In this document: in pieces, positions 23,660-36,343 of the stretch
Layout of the letters: every line of letters starts with the position of its first letter
Numbering within the stretch: the first letter of the stretch is position 1
NCBI GenBank assembly: GCA_039881145.1
Contig: JAYKKI010000067.1
Coordinates: forward strand, 1,250,001-1,314,000
Reading direction: 5' to 3'
Source: Druceiella hillmani
Lineage: Eukaryota > Arthropoda > Insecta > Lepidoptera > Hepialidae
DNA length: 64,000 nucleotides
Notes under the pieces: model-generated
What the model saw: the letters and a program-made list of their open reading frames with translations, nothing else
The model's database searches: none
What the model was told of the DNA's origin: nothing
Program-made: the position numbers and the translations under genes

Positions 23660-24890
23660 GTCCTTCACAAAAATTAACCTATCGGCTTAAATTCATAGAT
23701 CGGCTGATTTTTATTTAAATCGAATTTGATACAGAATTATTTTTATTTTTTTATTTATTTAATTCTGTATTCAAATGCACTTAATTTCCATATTGCATTT
23801 AAATATGTTTCAATGATACAACTAAACAACTAGTCGCTGGGCATGTTCTTCTGCACAAAAATAAGAATAAAAACACATTACACCAACGCAAATATATTTA
23901 AAACTATGGATGAATTCACGTTGTCAGGATTACATATTATTTGTATATTGGTATATTTTAATTTATGTTCATGTATACATCGTAGTTAAATATGAATATA
24001 TGTAGGGACTACATACATATTCCCGTCCTTCATTCCACACCGTTTCCAGAAATGTCTATTTTAATACGTTTGACATTATCTTTACTTGTTTGTAAATATG
24101 AATATAACGAACGAAATTTTTCAATTAAATTTTCGTCCACTTCCTGATGTCAAAACCATTTAAAATTTTGCACACTTGTCAAGAACCGATGACAATACAA
24201 TACTTTCATGGGTAAAAATAGAATTATATTTGAAAAAAATTAAAAAACACGCTTTTATAGCAATATAATCTAAAAAATAAAAATAATCTTCAAATGTAAC
24301 AATTTCGGTCAAGACGGAAAGGATGTCTCACAACTTGGCATAATTTAGTTTTTTTTAATAAGTTTAAACTAAGGATAATATGATTGAAAAAAAAATTAAA
24401 AAAAGAGCGTAGGATGCTTGATATCAGCTGTTGTAAATGTAAGTTGAGAGCAACCAACGTTTTTTTTTTAATTATGGCAAATTTTTCGTCAGTCCCTTTA
24501 TTCTTATTTTAAGTTTATTAAAAGTTATGAAACATCCTGTTGCTCTTGATTAAAATATTTACATTTAAAAATTATTTTTTTTTATTTTCAGTTCAAATTG
24601 CTACAAAAATGTGTTTTTTTTTTAAACTATAACTTTATATTAGGCTGAAACTCTTGAAACAGGATACATTACATATGTATGATTCCTCAAATTATTACAA
24701 TTATATTGAAGTAATAACTTAACAATTTTGGGAGCAATGCTGTTTTTGCTCCAAAATTTTAGAGTTTTTTAAATCATAAATAATTACGTTGCACATTCAT
24801 ATAAGATACAATTTGGTGTTGAACTATTTATTGTCCAGAGCAACGCTCACAACTTTTGTGAAGCTGTTATAGAGTTCGAAAAACATCATA
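23660..24890. other. AT-rich stretch, nothing recognised
   Basis: No gene or larger repeat was seen; there are long A or T runs and scattered 'tttttt' blocks. Confidence 0.6.

Positions 24891-24893
<3 letters not shown>

Positions 24894-24964
<71 letters not shown>
24894..24964. repeat. (AT)n microsatellite, ~71 bp
   Basis: AT run ending 'atgtatatatatt'. Confidence 0.95.
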
Positions 24965-25753
24965 TTAATTATAATAGCTAATGTACATAAATGTATGATC
25001 ATAACCTATACCGCATTGATCCATTAATTGTATATCTTGCGTATTCAATTTCCTAAACAAAGCGCTTTGAAACTTTAACCTCCCTTGACCTTTAAAACCT
25101 AACGCCCAAAGCTTATTTAAGCTCGCTTGAAAACTATTATAAATTATTACCCTTTGCGTCATTACTTAGAGGTCTGATGATAAATTTCCAACGACTATCA
25201 CCTAAGCATTATATTGCAGACGAGGTAATAAATTCAACGCGTGAATACGGCTACTTTGAAAGCACCGTTTGAACTATGTATCGTAGCCATTGATGTGCTT
25301 TCAGCAACCTTTATCGCTCACACGTTTTGTGATTAATGCGACTATTACACAAAAGCCAAAATAAAGGGTTATGGAGTGAATTATAAATTAACATTAGATT
25401 TCTTTGGAATATTTTAATTGTTTGGGACTATTTTGCCAATTATCGTTAACATGTGTGTTTAAGATAACTTTTTATAAATTTTCACTGAAATTAATTTCGC
25501 CTTAAAATTTTCATAATATCAGGTTTACGCAAGAATGGAATTGAAATTAAAAATTTAACTATATACAAATTAAATGTAGATAGTATTTGTTAAAGAAGAA
25601 TCTGACCATCGTTAAAACTGATATTTTATGTATGATGATTTTTTATAATTTTAGCTTTGTAGATTAGCTCATTTAGTGTAGGAATATTTCAAAACTAGAT
25701 TAGCATTATAGCTAACAAATTAGGTATATACAACATCATGAATGACATAGTGG

Positions 25754-25757
<4 letters not shown>

Positions 25758-25802
<45 letters not shown>
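25758..25802. repeat. (AT)n microsatellite, ~45 bp
   Basis: Pure AT run ending in 'atgtatatttatata'. Confidence 0.95.
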
Positions 25803-25808
<6 letters not shown>

Positions 25809-26252
25809 TTATATAAAGTAGTTGATAGATAAACTTATAGAATACCGCACTAAGTTGGATTAGATCAACTACCGAGAAATTTCAAAACATTTAACCGGGT
25901 TTTTGGTAATCAAGAACCAGAAGAAGACGCTGTGACTATGATGATCGAGATGACATGTTACGTTGTCATATTCATCTCATTTTAGTTAACAATATAAAAC
26001 CATACAATAAAAAAGGTCATTGTCATTAAAATGTCTTCAAATACATGATGTGTTTTAAAGTTTGTTAGAGCAGATGCCCAAAACATTTTATATTGCTTTA
26101 CATCGTTTCACAGTGTCGGTTACAATTTGCTATATTTTTACCAGATTTCTATTTAAGAAATAAGTTATGGTTGTATATTTATGTGTATGAAAGTCTATAA
26201 AGGAACAAAACATTCTTTAAATATTCTCTAATGCTCACATACTTATGTAGAT

Positions 26253-26400
26253 GTGATGTCGCCGTGGTGTTTTGGGTTGATCCCAAGGCATACGGCCTTT
26301 GACAATGCAGCTCACCGCGGGGACCCGGGTTCAATTCCCGGCCGTTCGTCGAACGGGGCTGGACTGGTTGGTTAAGCAAAAAGTTCACCATATGTATCAA
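26253..26400 (+). mobile_element. tRNA-related SINE-like element (head)
   Basis: GGTTCAATTCC at 26,328-26,338 is an exact match to the Pol III B-box consensus. It sits in a canonical T-arm: stem CCGGG (26,325-26,329), seven-base loop, stem CCCGG (26,337-26,341). About 70 bases upstream, 'gatgtcgccgtggtg' occupies the place of the A box, but poorly. The remainder cannot be folded as an intact tRNA by eye, so a SINE head is more likely than a tRNA gene. A short palindrome 'ccgttcgtcgaacgg' follows. The body and 3' end are not defined. The minus-strand frame at 26,179-26,400 is a by-product. Confidence 0.5.
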
Positions 26401-26760
26401 TTAGATACATTAAAGTAGATAAATAGACCTATTCTTAAATAATAACACAAAAAAATAATTTTACTATCATAGTTTTTTTCGATTATTCATGCAGTATATT
26501 TAAATATATTTAACCCTCAGCAGAAATATTCTAAAATCTCCCCTATCGAGAAGCATGTAGATGTATGGAACTCTGTACTTTTTAATGAAGTTTACCTCTG
26601 CACTTAATTATTAACATTTCAATATTTTTTTCTTCTATATTTTGTACGGTCTATAAAAAGTATCATTTAATGAAATGACCAAATAATGTTGAGTATTCAA
26701 AATATCCGATTAAGAATAACGATTAAATAATATTTCAAATTATAAAATAAACCTTTTATT

Positions 26761-27439
26761 TAGCCATTGTCTTTCCTAGAATAAAGATAAAATAATTGCT
26801 GATTAAATTTCAAAGGTAATTGTGCTAATATTGAAAAAAATTATATTAAGTTACCTCGTAAAAGCTAAACTTATGTGGAAATTTGAAGGTTTTTTTTAGC
26901 CATTGTCTTTCTTAGAATACTGATAAAATAATTGCTGATTAAATTTCAAAGGTAATTGTGCTAATATTGAAAAAATTCTATTAAATTACCTTGTAAAAGT
27001 TAAACTTATGAGGAAATTTGAACGTTTTTTTTAGCCATTGTCTTTCTTAGAATACACATAAAATAATTGCTGATTAAATTTCAAAGGTAATTGTGCTAAT
27101 ATTGAAAAAAATTCTATTAAATTACCTCGTAAAAGCTAAACTTATGTGGAAATTTGAAGGTTTTTTTAGCCATTGTCTTTCTTAGAATACAGATAAAATA
27201 ATTGCTGATTAAATTTCAAAGGTAATTGTGCTAATATTGAAAAAAAATTCTATTAAATTACCTTGTAAAAGCTAAATTTATATGGAAATTTGAACGTTTT
27301 TTTAGCCATTGTCTTTCTTAGAATACAGATAAAATAATTGCTGATTACATTTCAAAGGTAATTGTGCTAATATTGAAAAAAAATTATATTAAATTACCTT
27401 GTAAAAGCTAAATTTATGTGGAAATTTGAACTTTTTTTT
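26761..27439. repeat. Tandem array, five copies of a ~135-bp unit
   Basis: Units begin 'tagccattgtctttc' at 26,761, 26,897, 27,032, 27,167 and 27,303, giving periods of 135-136 bp. They are very similar to one another, differing by a few substitutions and by T-run length. Each unit carries an internal inverted pair, 'aaggtaatt' and 'aattacctt', about 25 bases apart. No copy was seen outside the array. It is non-coding and minisatellite- or satellite-like. Confidence 0.95.
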
Positions 27440-28104
27440 TTTTAGAAAATAAAGTCCCTTAATAAATATAATAAAATTTTAACAATAATATTTCAATTTT
27501 AATTACATGGTTAAAAATTATTTGTGTGATAATTTAATCACTTAAAATATAAGAAGAAAAAATTAAGTATGTAGCAAGTATCATTCCGACGGGTGACTTT
27601 GGTAGTGTTTTTAATTACCTATATTGCTTACATAGTTCATAAGAAGAGTGTACAAAGGAAATATTTTTCCAGAGAAAAAATAACTTAAATAGTTACCCAA
27701 AAATCTACTTTCGAATTGACAATTTCATTATGAAAAAATTCGTAAAAACACGAAAATTCAAATAAAACAGCGCTGTCTAATTGACTTCTAGTACAATTTT
27801 AATTAATTTTCACAACGAATTGTAATTAAGATTTGATTATATAAATGTCTATCTATGTCGCAGAAAAAAATTAAAAAATTGAAGTTACTTAATACTATCT
27901 CTATGAAAAAGAAATTCGAAAAAATTCCTTTAACATTAGATTTTGTTAAAATGATTTTTTCTGGGAAACTGCCGAAAATAATTATGACCTAGAATTATTT
28001 GCATGCGGCTAACATTCACAGTAGACTGTTTCCTGTCTACCCCGCTCAAACAAATCGACTCGAGCCGCTGCTTTGGGATGACTTTCGATAAAATGATATA
28101 CGTT
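27440..28104. other. AT-rich stretch between two tandem arrays
   Basis: No gene was seen. A slightly GC-richer patch lies at 28,010-28,085, with a small hairpin 'gtaga...tctac'. Confidence 0.5.
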
Positions 28105-29430
28105 TTTACCGCTCCTATTTAACACCCTAATATTCAATCATATTTTATTAGTACCGAGCAGCAGAATTTTGGTACTGAGTGTGGTTAATAAATAATTTCT
28201 CTTGAGAGTTAATAGTAAGAAATGCCTAAATGAATTTTAAATAGACATCGCCCCATTCAACGCTTTAACAATCATAGTCTACTAGTATTAAGAGTAGAAT
28301 TTTTCTACCGGCTGTTGTTAACCCGTAACTTCTCCCGAGAGTTAACAGTACGGAATTCCTAAATCAAATTTTAATAGATACCATTTCCAATCAACATATT
28401 AACAATCACAGTTTAGTAGTACTGAGCACTAGAATTTGTACTGGCTGTGATTAACTCAAAACGTCTCCTGAGGGTATGGATCGCTTAAAATAAATTTTAA
28501 TAGGTATTACTTCAATACAACTCTTTAACGCTAAGTAGTATTGAGCACTAGAATTCGATGCTGGGTGTGGTTAATCCAAAGCTTCTCTTGAGAGTTAATA
28601 GTATGGAATGCCTTTATGAAATTTTAATAGGTGCCACTTTCATTCAACTCGTTAACTTTCATAATTTATTAGTACAATGTAGTAGAAATTTAGCAGTGTT
28701 AATCCAAAGCTTTGATTGGTGGTAATAGTATGGAATGCTTAAATTAAATTTTAATGGTTACCACTTCCATTCAACTCATCACAATTTGTAGTTTACTAGT
28801 ACTAAGCAATAGAATTTTTGTACTGGCTATGGTTGACCCACAATTTCTTCTGAGGTTAATGATATCGAATGAGTAAATGAAATTTTAATAGGTACCACTT
28901 TCATTTAATTCATAAACTTTCATAGTTTACTAGTACTGAGTAGTAGAAATTTGGCACTGACTGTGTTTAACCCAAAGCTTTTCCTTTAATAGTATGGACT
29001 GCTTGAATTAAACTTTAATAGATACCACCTCCACTGAACTCATTACAATTCGTAGTTTAGTAGTACTAAGTAGTAGAATTTTTGCATTGGCTATTGTTGG
29101 CCCACAACTTCTCCTGAGGGTTAATAATATCGAATGCCTAAATGAAATGTTAAAAGGTACCAGTTCCATTCAACTCATTAAATTCATAGTTTACTAGTAC
29201 TGAGTATCACAATTTTAGTATTGGCTATGGTTAATCCAAAGCTACTCCTGAAGATTGATAGTATCGAAATCTTTAATGTAATTTTAATAGATACCGCTTC
29301 CATTCAACGTGTTAACGTTCGTAGCTTACTAGAGCAAAGCACTAAAATTTTAGTGCTGGGCATGGATAATCCAAAGCTTTTGCCAAAGGTTAATGGTATG
29401 GAATGCCAAAATGAATATTAAATGTTGCAA
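28105..29430. repeat. Tandem array, ten diverged copies of a ~131-bp unit
   Basis: Each unit contains a 'tactagtactgagcagtaga' type block, 'attttagtactggctgtggt' type sequence, 'aaagcttctcctga' and 'aattttaataggtacca'. The 'agaat' anchor occurs near 28,162, 28,294, 28,429, 28,548, 28,682, 28,809, 28,942, 29,073, 29,209 and 29,342, an average period of 131 bp. Units differ by many substitutions and small indels, so this array is older than the 135-bp array just upstream. The 66-codon frame at 29,221-29,421 is contained in it and spurious. Confidence 0.95.
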
Positions 29431-30772
29431 AGAAATATTTCATTTCAAAATTCTTCCTTTTATTACAAATTACGGCTCTTGTTTATTTTCATTTTAGTAT
29501 TAAATAACAGCAAGGTATTTTATTGTCCAAAAACTGATCCCCGTGTCAAATAACTATCTTGAAATTATCTTAGCTTCTCTGATTAAAGGTGATTAATTTT
29601 TAATTAACGATAGATGCCAATAGAGCTGCCGAGGAGAACTGCACGTGTAACAGCATTTCCTATTTTTGACCTTAGTTATTGTGAATATAATTTCTATTAT
29701 CTACTGGTGGTTTATTCGAGAAAAAGAAAAAAAATATTTTTAGCTGAGTCGTATACTCGTATTTCCAACAAGTTTTTAAGTACATTTAAGCGTTTTTCCG
29801 TGCTAAGAGAGTTTTTGATTAAAAATGTTTAAATTTAAAAAACAAATTCTTCTTTCCACTTTAACATTTTTGATTAAAAAGTTTTTAAATCTTTATTCTA
29901 AAAATAGAACAAATAACCATAATGTTTTTTTCATGGCGATGTACCCATGATTGCCTGTATTCATTTACTAGTGTCCAATTATTACTGCTTTCAATAATAA
30001 GTACAAATTCACAAAATCCAATATGTATTTCGTGTATCTGTACTTTTAGTTCTAACTTTATGGCAATTTAGGACTTGGTGTTTTTAAATATATCTGATAC
30101 AGAATATAAACTTACATATAATTTGAGATTTCCTGCTCAGAATATGATGAAATAAATTTCGTTTAGAATTTGGTAAATTTTTTGAATTTTTTACGTGAGT
30201 TATTTGGTTATACACTTGGGAATCCTTCGCATGTTATAAGTTTCATATCACAGTTACATTTGCAGTAACATTGTGAAATATTGGAAATAGCTGTTAATGA
30301 AAAATTGCCAGAAATGATAAATCATTTGTCGGGGTAGAAATTTGGTATGTTTGACGTTGCTCTCGACGAATTTTATCTAATTTATAAAGTTTCAATTTAT
30401 TTCCAAGTTTTTAGTTTAATCTTTTCAAGATTTCAAACACTGTAAATATAAATGTGGCTTTAAGGTTAAACGGACTGCTAATTTTTTTGAAACACTAAAG
30501 AGGCAAGATACCAATACATGTTTGTCGTCGATTACATACCTATATAAAACTGTAGCGTAGAATTTATTTACTAACATTTTAAGGAAAATTTTAAGGTCGT
30601 TTAAATCAACATATAATCAAAACCTGAACCAGGGTAGCAACTGCTTTATTTATAAATTAGTAACCAAGAATGCATTCATTTCACTCACAACTTCTTGTAC
30701 ATCAGATTTCAACTATATTTACTTTATTAGCATAATAAATACATAAAAACATCATATAAATACATAAAAACT
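29431..30772. other. AT-rich stretch, nothing recognised
   Basis: No supported gene or larger repeat. A short direct pair of 'tacataaaaac' lies at 30,740-30,770. Confidence 0.6.
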
Positions 30773-30837
30773 AGTTTAAATTACTCTTCTGAAAGTCATT
30801 TAATATTTCATGGACTTGACTAATTTAAATTTAAACT
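30773..30837. repeat. Short palindromic-ended repeat (copy 1)
   Basis: 'agtttaaatta' at one end is inverted at the other ('taatttaaattt'), around 'ctgaaagtcatttaatattt'. The same block recurs at 33,013-33,070 with a few differences. It is perhaps a very small MITE. Confidence 0.5.
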
Positions 30838-30887
30838 GGTTTAAATGTTTCTTATATTAGGCAAATTTATTTTATATTTTATGTGAT

Positions 30888-30891
<4 letters not shown>

Positions 30892-30933
<42 letters not shown>
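30892..30933. repeat. (AT)n microsatellite, ~42 bp
   Basis: Pure AT run between 'gattgtg' and 'acacgtctac'. Confidence 0.95.
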
Positions 30934-30936
<3 letters not shown>

Positions 30937-31057
30937 GTCTACATACGTACATATATGGTTGACACTTTGAGTTAAATAAACAATTTCATGCTTGTGATTT
31001 TAAAATTATAGCTATGATGATAACATATAAATTAGTCGATATTATGTTAAGATTTAT

Positions 31058-31134
31058 GTTTTCAAATATTTAATATATTTTGCGTTAATAATAATTAATT
31101 ATAATATGGCCAAATATATTCAATATTTGAAAAC
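31058..31134. repeat. Inverted repeat with 23-bp arms
   Basis: 'gttttcaaatatttaatata' at the left is matched by its reverse complement at 31,112-31,134 with one mismatch. The spacer is AT-rich and partly palindromic. Confidence 0.75.
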
Positions 31135-31860
31135 AGCCGATTTGGCTACATTAAGATCTATGCTTTTACCTTCTTTTCTATATTAAAACATATGAAACGT
31201 CTTTAGAAAATAAAAATAAAATGAAACTATTCCATTGAATTGTTTCAATTCTAAATATATTTAAAATAATTTCAAATAATCTTTCTTTTATTTATTAATT
31301 TTAGTAGAATAAAGTTTTAATTGTATCAAAGACCGCTAACAAAAAAAATCAATTCAAGTATTCATACTGTATAAATATTGCTTAAAGATGATATTTTGTA
31401 AGTTATTATTTATGGAACACAAGTATAAAATTCATGCTTGAAGCCTAGTATTTGTATAGTACGTGGTTTATTATAATATAAAATAAATGTATTGATATAC
31501 TGTCTTAACTCTTGTATGTATTTAGGTAACTTGAAATATTTTTCAATATTTCATTAGTGAACCGTTAATACGACGGAAGTGAATCATTATGAAAGTGTTC
31601 AGTTTTATTCCAGACACCACTTAGGAAAGAATTACTTCTCGATGATGTAACATGCTTTACATACTCTGATATATAGACTCTTCCTTGCTTTACTTTATAT
31701 TAATTGCGTTATATAGAGAGTTAATCATTGAAAAAATTTGCGTGGAAAACATCCTTGCTACTAGAATTTATCACACAAGATCATCATTTGTCAAAGACTC
31801 TTTAGTCATTCATTTTAACACCGAGTACTTAATTTTCCAGTACATTTTGATTATATTTAT

Positions 31861-32090
31861 TCACAATTAAATGAAACTACGTGATGTAGTATTATTTCTA
31901 CTTCCTCTAAGTTCTTTACCACGACCTAAGTTTCGTTGTATTACATCTTCAGGTGGGCTATTAGCAAAGATTAACTGTTAATCTTTGCTAATAGCCTGAA
32001 GATGTTGTAATACAACGAACCCTACGTCATGGTAAAGAACTTAAAGAAAGTAGAAATAATACTACATCACGTAGTTTCGTTTAATTGTGA
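31861..32090. mobile_element. 230-bp foldback element (copy 2)
   Basis: It has the same ends and arms as the 2.6-kb copy, here with a more symmetrical centre ('agattaactgttaatct'). The conserved tail follows at 32,091-32,135. Relative to copy 1 there are substitutions and a 3-base deletion in the left arm. On the minus strand the initiator Met codon is changed and stops appear. The open frame of copy 1 is therefore not maintained, which argues for a non-coding mobile element. Confidence 0.75.
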
Positions 32091-32135
32091 ATAATAAATT
32101 TCTACAAAATTAACGCCAAACATATTCAATATTAT
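32091..32135. repeat. One-sided conserved tail of foldback family (copy 2)
   Basis: 'tttctacaaaattaacgcc' and 'aaacatattcaat' match the tails at 2,856 and 14,548. Confidence 0.6.
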
Positions 32136-33012
32136 ATTTATTGTTGTATGAATTAATTTTTAACCAAAACAGTTATATTCGACTGTTATAATCTCACAGA
32201 AATGTTTTAATGCTAAATAAATAATACGGTCCACAATAAACAAGAAAATTGAAGCATGGTGCCTCGCCCTAGGATCGAATATCAATCCATTGTTTACAGC
32301 AAATATCATAAATCAGAAGCTCTTGACCACAAAAGTGACACCAAACTTCATTTATAAAAATGACCAATCAGCTATGTCAACTCGTAAACAGTTCGAGAGC
32401 CGAGACTGTGGGATGGGTAACCAATAATATTTTGTGTGCTTTATTGCTACTAATCTCTACTTTATTAATTTATTTTCAGTCGTTTAATGTTGAAGCGTTA
32501 TTTTATGTTTATTTTCCGTTTTCTGATGGAAATTTTTTATATTGAAGTTAACCAAATAAACACGGTTAAAATAATTTTAATATAAAATTCGCCAACATTT
32601 TCAGGAACGAATTAAAGATCACAACACAGTCACTATTCATGCTTTTACAGGTATACCCTTTATAACGATATTATTATAATTTAGACAAATTAACCAATTA
32701 TGTTTTTGTATTCATGTGGTGAAAAATAATATTAATACCGGTTAATTCTTTATTAGAAACACTGTACTGCCTGTACAGAGTTTTCATATTACAACGCGAA
32801 GTCTCGGGTTGTACTTTGGAAACTCTAAACTGGCACCAAAGTAATGCGATTTTTTTTAAAAACGTTCTAGAGGCAAGAAATAATATACGAATGGTATTAA
32901 AAAATTGCAGCACGTTGTTTATTCAGTAATATTTTGATATATAAATAGGTTTAGTTTATTTAATTTTACGTTAGATTTAAAATGGAAATTAAGTAATTTG
33001 ATATTATTCTAC
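32136..33012. other. AT-rich stretch, nothing recognised
   Basis: Only short open frames (32,360-32,545 +; 32,698-32,913 -) without recognisable motifs. Confidence 0.55.
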
Positions 33013-33070
33013 GAGTTTAAATTATACATCTGAAAGTCATTGAATATTTTACGACTTGATTAATTTAAAT
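33013..33070. repeat. Short palindromic-ended repeat (copy 2)
   Basis: It matches 30,773-30,837 around 'ctgaaagtcattgaatattt', with the same 'gtttaaatta' / 'taatttaaat' ends. Confidence 0.5.
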
Positions 33071-34996
33071 CAAAAATGTTATGAAATATTGTAGTAGAAG
33101 TCTATTTGAATAAAAATATTTAATACAGTAGCACAAGCGACATTGGTATGCACGTCAAAAACATATGTACGTAGTTGATAACAACATCACGCTTGACCTG
33201 TTAAAATGGAGCCGATGATATTAGTGCGCAAATTAGTGAATTTTAAATTAATATTTTGTGTGCATAAAACTACTTTAATTATTAATTTTACCGTACATGA
33301 TCTAACTTCTAAAAAAATTATTTTTCTATTGGGAGGTCACAATTGAAACCAAAATAAGTTTATGAAGACAAGTTTTATTTCGTTTTTTTAGGTTTGACAC
33401 AGAAAAGGCTTAATAAAGTTTTAATACCGAACAGTTTATAGAGCTCAAATGAATGAAAACAATCTGTATAGACAAATGCATATTATTTACGTATTAACTG
33501 TGCCCATGGGTCATTTGGAAGAAATTAATATCATTAATACCGATAAATTAAATAATTGACTGACTAACGTTTGAAGAGTATATAATGACAAGTAAGTCAA
33601 AAATTAAAAAAAAATTCAAACACATTATTCTTTTCCTCCACTATTAACTATTTCATTAAAAATACATGAAAATCAAAGCATATTTAAAAAAAACACGAAT
33701 ATTCACACCATAATCGTAATCACTTGTAAAACATTAAAAACCACGTCCTTCAATTTTGTCACTCGTAAAATTTAAAAATCACTTTACCCCAGAAGTAATT
33801 TTTTGGCTGTAGTGCATTATATGCTGGTCTAATTTTTGCAAAATCAGCCGTGCGCACTTCGTCCATTATTTACACAAACCATCTCGAACCACTTTTAACC
33901 CCCTATTTATCTAAGAAATAATTGAGATCCATAACTAATATTTCCAAATCCAGATTCCAAAATAAATACATCTGGTTTTATTGAGTTACGAGATGTGGAC
34001 CTCTAAAAATATTCAATTTCATACAGACTAACCCACTGAGAGATCCTAAAAACCTGGAAATTTTCCAAAATCCCTAGAAGCTTGTAATTCAAAAACTAGA
34101 TAGCGTTATGCAGTACACAACAAACAAAACAAGAGAATGATAGAAGCTCGCCAGGATGTCTAGAAGTCGAAAATGAAGTTATGCTTTCGAATATTTTATA
34201 AGAATATGTATGGGGATGCACGACTTTCAATATATAGGCACTATCCTCTATCTTTGGCTTCAACCTATTGTATTAAGTATTTAGATTCTTACATATATTT
34301 TGCAATATTATTAATTTTATTCAGATAATCCCATGCTTCTTAGTGTAAACATTTTAATCTTCAGGCGTCAAATACATGTAAAAATAATTTGCAGGTTGTG
34401 ATATTGTCGCTAAATGTTGTTATTCTAAATATGATCGTTACTGTTGATGTACTGATTATGCCCGCATATATTTTTATTTGCTTTGGAGTTATTCCCATAA
34501 ATAAAAATTTGTTATTTTCTTGACGAATGACTTGCATCTCGTCATGCTAACTGTGATCATTTAAAGATTAGGCGTACAAAGATAGATAATTTACCAGAAT
34601 TAATTTCAGTTATACACACTTTCACCTAAGGGTATTGCAGAAGTCCTATATATCGATGAAACCATTTTAAGCGATTAATTAACGAAATATTATTAGTTCT
34701 GTCTAGTATTCGCACTCGTACTATATTATATTGCATATTATGACGTCATCAAATAGATTTGTTACGTGACTAAGCATTTCGATACAAAATTTAAAATGGC
34801 CAAAAACTAACGGTTTCCTCATTAAAATTGCCTTTTTGGGAAACAATTTCATTATCATAGGAATAATGAACTTATTTCGAATACTTTTTCAAATATATGT
34901 CAAATACTCATAATTTGTCAACAATATGCAGTAAAGCTTCGAGTTTATAGGAAGCAAATAAAAAGAACTATGCTTGACCGTTGAAAAGTATATTCA

Positions 34997-35003
<7 letters not shown>
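33071..35003. other. AT-rich stretch, possible degraded repeat at 33.8-34.2 kb
   Basis: 33,780-34,200 has a less AT-rich composition and phrases such as 'tcgaaccacttttaacccc' and 'gaagttatgctttcgaat' that suggest an old dispersed repeat. I cannot define its ends. The remainder is featureless. Confidence 0.3.

Positions 35004-35049
<46 letters not shown>
35004..35049. repeat. (AT)n microsatellite, ~46 bp
   Basis: Pure TA run. Confidence 0.95.
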
Positions 35050-35051
<2 letters not shown>

Positions 35052-35501
35052 TTAAACATATTTTCTAGAAAAACGTGTTCAGGGGCTATAAATGTATAAA
35101 CTATGGAGAAAGACAGATCATTGCTTTATTATTGTTAGTCTGTATGTCTCTTCATTTGAATGAATTCGCATCTCTTGGAAATGTATTTCAATTAATCATA
35201 TTTACTATTGTACTACTTAGATATGTGATTAATATGACGGAGAGAAATTATTGTATATATAATATTTATGTTTGTATGTTTGTTACTTACTTCATGTGAA
35301 AAATACTGAGCATATTTTAATATGGTTTTCACTTTTTTATATACATTGTAAAAAGTTTGAGAAAAAATTTATTCTGGAACATATTAATTCTCTGGAAATT
35401 ATTGAAATAAAGAAAAACGTATAAATATTATGATTGTATTGGCTAAAATCAAATGAATGTTGCCTTTCTAAATTACTATGGCTCAATAACTGACTGAACA
35501 C

Positions 35502-35528
35502 TATATATATATATATATATATATATAT
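35502..35528. repeat. (AT)n microsatellite, ~27 bp
   Basis: Short pure AT run. Confidence 0.95.
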
Positions 35529-36343
35529 CGTAAAAATATCGTGGTGATATTTAAAAAAATTGCATCTTAGCGTTGGAAATAGTTTATTTAGTTTGACATA
35601 CAGATAGTAGAAGAAATGTGAAAAATAAAAAACTTAGTCGGACAGAAGTCAGACGTAGGCTAACATGTTGCGGTGATATGCTATTATATGTATGTAAAAC
35701 AGAACAATCAAAGAAACGAACTCACTGACGTAATTATAATATTAGTTAGAATAAGAAGAAAACAATTTATCGCACAGAACATAATTTGGATGTTATAAAT
35801 GATGTAAAATTATAACTATAATGTGTGATATCTTCCAAGCATATAGTTTTACTGCCGGAGAAACGAGCTAAATTAACTTCTTTACTTTAACATGGGAGAT
35901 TATTTTGTTCGGAACTTTTTTTTGGAAATATTGTAGCCAAAATAATAATAAAGTAACCTGCATATCACGTTTGAATATTTCGCAATTTATAATTCCTGAT
36001 ATCTTGATTCAGCTACTATTCAGACCCTTGCTGTAATATTGAACACATTTTCGTTTATATAAGAACACTATTATATAACACACCGAATCCATTCTTTTGG
36101 GACGCTACATATATGCCAACATAAATAGTTTAGATAAGCGAGTTATTTTCAGTAGTATTATTGATTCGAAATACTGAAAGATTTTATTTAAAACTAGCAA
36201 ACACATCTTCTTTTTATGGTCCTTTTATTTTCTCGCACGCTAATCTCGTTCAAACTATTGTTGTTTGATGTCGATATTTATGTGTTATTTGACATTAATA
36301 TGTGAGCAAAAATTATTCCTTCACATTTTATTTGCATCCTATT
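35529..36343. other. AT-rich stretch, nothing recognised
   Basis: No supported gene or repeat. Confidence 0.6.

Noticed and set aside
26253..26343. Genuine tRNA gene
   Set aside because: Only the T-arm and B box are good. No acceptor stem, anticodon arm or convincing A box can be folded around it by eye.
26179..26400. 73-residue minus-strand frame with 'GRELNPGPRGE'
   Set aside because: It is the antisense translation of the tRNA-like SINE head; such peptides are frequent artefacts.
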